This document shows, piece by piece, positions 7,135-8,057 of a stretch of 8,057 nt of DNA. The position numbers were made by a program, and so were the translations under genes. How positions within the stretch are numbered: position 1 is the stretch's first letter; every line of letters starts with the position of its first letter. This DNA is from Verrucomicrobiota bacterium (lineage in GTDB: Bacteria; Verrucomicrobiota; Verrucomicrobiia; Chthoniobacterales; Xiphinematobacteraceae), in assembly GCA_003176035.1 (NCBI GenBank), contig PSRL01000011.1, forward strand, positions 1 to 8,057. The letters are read 5' to 3'. The notes beneath the pieces were generated by a model. It was given only the letters and a program-made list of their open reading frames with translations, was not told where the DNA came from and ran no database searches.

Positions 7135-7164
7135 TTGACAGGGAACCGCATGGTTCCCTATTAT
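7135..7164 (+). promoter_or_regulatory. Sigma70-type promoter of the ArsR/SRPBCC operon
   Basis: A perfect -35 box TTGACA (7135-7140) and a -10 box TATTAT (7159-7164, five of six consensus bases) are separated by 18 bp. Transcription would start near 7171, leaving a leader of about 30 nt before the ATG at 7201. The spacer is occupied by a palindrome, fitting repression of this promoter by the ArsR product. Confidence 0.75.
7140..7159. promoter_or_regulatory. Operator 1: 20-bp inverted repeat within the promoter spacer
   Basis: AGGGAACC (7140-7147) and GGTTCCCT (7152-7159) are perfect inverted arms around GCAT. The element touches the last base of the -35 box and the first base of the -10 box, so a bound dimer would block RNA polymerase. 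Binding by the adjacent ArsR protein is inferred. Confidence 0.7.
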
Positions 7165-7171
7165 GAGTGGC

Positions 7172-7191
7172 AGGCAACCATATGGTTGCCT
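7172..7191. promoter_or_regulatory. Operator 2: 20-bp perfect palindrome at the transcription start
   Basis: AGGCAACCATATGGTTGCCT is identical to its own reverse complement over all 20 bases. It shares the pattern AGGnAACCnnATGGTTnCCT with operator 1; the centres are 32 bp apart, about three helical turns. It starts at about +2 of the predicted transcript, so the RNA leader could also fold on it. Confidence 0.7.
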
Positions 7192-7200
7192 ATTCCTGAG

Positions 7201-7524
7201 ATGAGCGATGACGTCGTTTTCCGAGCTTTGGCGGACACCAGCCGCCGCAAGCTCCTCGACAAGCTGCACCGGAAGAATGGCCAAACTCTCGGCGAGCTTT
7301 GCCAGGGGCTGCACATGACACGCCAGGCGGTCGCGAAACATCTCGCCATTCTCAAGAAGGCCAATCTCGTGTCCTGGAAACGTGAAGGGAGGGAGAGACT
7401 CCACTTCATCAATCCCGTCCCGATCCACGAGATTGCAGAGCGCTGGATCAGCAAGTTCGACCAGCCGCACCTGCAGGCGCTTTCAACATTGAAGAAGAGT
7501 CTGGAAGGAGAAGATCGTGAGTAA
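7201..7524 (+). CDS. ArsR-family winged-helix transcriptional regulator
   Basis: This 107-residue DNA-binding protein is probably a dimeric repressor of its own operon. It has the ArsR start VFRALADTSRRKLLDKL (6-22), a helix-turn-helix with recognition helix at about 39-53 (MTRQAVAKHLAILKK), and the wing WKREGRERLHFINP (59-72). There is only one cysteine (Cys34, in GELCQGL) instead of the CxC metal site of ArsR/SmtB, so arsenic or metal sensing is unlikely. This type is usually paired with an SRPBCC gene, as here. The frame stays open upstream, but earlier starts (7135 TTG, 7150 ATG) lie within the promoter and operator, so the ATG at 7201 was chosen although its ribosome-binding site is weak. 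The stop overlaps the next gene by 8 nt. The inducing signal is unknown. Confidence 0.9.
   Translation: MSDDVVFRALADTSRRKLLDKLHRKNGQTLGELCQGLHMTRQAVAKHLAILKKANLVSWKREGRERLHFINPVPIHEIAERWISKFDQPHLQALSTLKKSLEGEDRE
7505..7510 (+). promoter_or_regulatory. Ribosome-binding site of the SRPBCC gene
   Basis: AAGGAG, 6 nt before the GTG at 7517 and inside the end of the ArsR gene, supports the GTG start and coupled translation. Confidence 0.8.
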
Positions 7525-7999
7525 GCAAAGCACCTTTGTCTACGTGACCTACATCCGCACCACTCCGGAGAAACTCTGGTCCGCACTGACGGACGTGAAG
7601 TTCATGGAGCAGTACTGGTTCGGCATGCACTGTGAGAGCAAGTGGACCGCGGGATCTTCATGGAAAATGGTGTCCGGCGATGGTGAGATTTACGATGCCG
7701 GCGAGATCGTCGAGGCCGACCCGCCGCGCCGCCTGGTGATCCGGTGGCAGCACGAGCGCAAGCCCGAGCTCAAAGCCGAGGGCTACTCGCGCTGCACGAT
7801 CGAACTGGAACCCATCAAGACCGCGGTGAAGCTCTCGATTACCCACACCATCGACCGCGATCCGTCGAAATTTATCGAAGCGGTGTCCGGTGGCTGGCCG
7901 AAGATTATGTCCAACCTGAAATCCTTGTTGGAGACCGGCTCCATCGCGCTGCAGGACCCCTATTCGACGGGCAACCCATACGCGAAAACCAGCCGCTGA
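7517..7999 (+). CDS. SRPBCC (AHSA1/START-like) domain protein
   Basis: This 160-residue cytoplasmic protein has the helix-grip fold used to bind hydrophobic ligands. Diagnostic parts are the N-terminal strand VYVTYIRTTPEKLWSALTD (8-26), the WTAGSSWKM strand (43-51), GEIVEADPPRRLVIRW (62-77), the beta strands SRCTIELEPI and VKLSITHTID (91-113), and the C-terminal helix GGWPKIMSNLKSLLETG (125-141). This is the pattern of AHSA1-type proteins (activator of Hsp90 ATPase homologue 1-like). Most bacterial members are uncharacterised, so the ligand is unknown. It starts with GTG and overlaps the ArsR gene by 8 nt; together with the internal ribosome-binding site this indicates coupled expression at a fixed ratio. 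The likely role is as the effector or ligand-handling partner of the regulator (inference from the recurring gene pair). Confidence 0.9.
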   Translation: MSKQSTFVYVTYIRTTPEKLWSALTDVKFMEQYWFGMHCESKWTAGSSWKMVSGDGEIYDAGEIVEADPPRRLVIRWQHERKPELKAEGYSRCTIELEPIKTAVKLSITHTIDRDPSKFIEAVSGGWPKIMSNLKSLLETGSIALQDPYSTGNPYAKTSR

Positions 8000-8057
8000 C
8001 TCCCGCGGGCGCGCCGCTTCTGGTTTATAGTTCTTCGGTTTAGGCATCGAGGAGCGG

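Noticed and set aside
7135..7200. N-terminal extension of the ArsR protein (starts at 7135 or 7150)
   Set aside because: These codons lie within the -35 box and operator 1, upstream of the predicted transcription start, and the extra residues do not resemble ArsR proteins.
7120..7586. Minus-strand open frames opposite the ArsR gene
   Set aside because: They are shadows; the plus-strand frame has a clear winged-helix pattern, a promoter and coupling to the next gene.
8000..8057. GC-rich inverted segment after the SRPBCC gene as a terminator
   Set aside because: The stem is about 4 bp and no T-run follows; too little sequence is available.

Overview
The window reads as an ordinary chromosomal stretch of a Gram-negative soil-type bacterium. 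DUF3300 and DUF1259 secreted proteins, a split MacAB-type exporter, an Ohr peroxidase and an ArsR/SRPBCC pair, in moderately GC-rich DNA, together suggest Acidobacteriota (Terriglobia-like). That placement is an inference from gene content; there is no rRNA or other marker here. I see no phage, transposon, CRISPR, tRNA or rRNA sequence.

Layout. Everything from 1 to 6932 lies on the minus strand, so it is read right to left. It starts with ohr (6932-6510), followed by a small two-helix membrane protein (6423-6112). A 250-bp spacer holding one GC-rich hairpin comes next. Then come a secreted two-repeat DUF1259 protein (5861-4986) and the three parts of a MacAB-like ABC exporter: permease (4901-3684), periplasmic adaptor (3653-2316) and ATPase (2311-1532). 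After a 171-bp gap is a secreted DUF3300 protein (1360 to beyond base 1), cut by the window edge. The DUF3300 gene runs out of the window without a stop codon.

On the plus strand, divergent from ohr across about 200 bp, is a compact two-gene operon. It encodes an ArsR-family repressor (7201-7524) and an SRPBCC/AHSA1 protein (7517-7999), overlapping by 8 nt. Its promoter is the clearest regulatory element in the window: TTGACA-18-TATTAT, with one 20-bp palindrome filling the spacer and a second 32 bp downstream.

How the genes work together. The permease, adaptor and ATPase should form one inner-membrane/periplasm export machine; no TolC-like outer-membrane partner is present. The DUF1259 gene is 84 bp upstream in the same direction and may be co-transcribed. 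Ohr would detoxify organic peroxides. The ArsR/SRPBCC pair looks like a self-regulated unit that senses an unknown signal.

The most notable points are the tandemly duplicated promoter/operator module before the ArsR gene, and an Ohr whose usual catalytic arginine position is glutamine. Gaps not described as features (1361-1531, 4902-4985, 6424-6509, 6933-7134, 8000-8057) are all under 300 bp. Apart from ribosome-binding sites I see no convincing promoter or terminator in them. The last bases (about 8050-8054, GAGGAG-like) could be the ribosome-binding site of a gene beyond the window.
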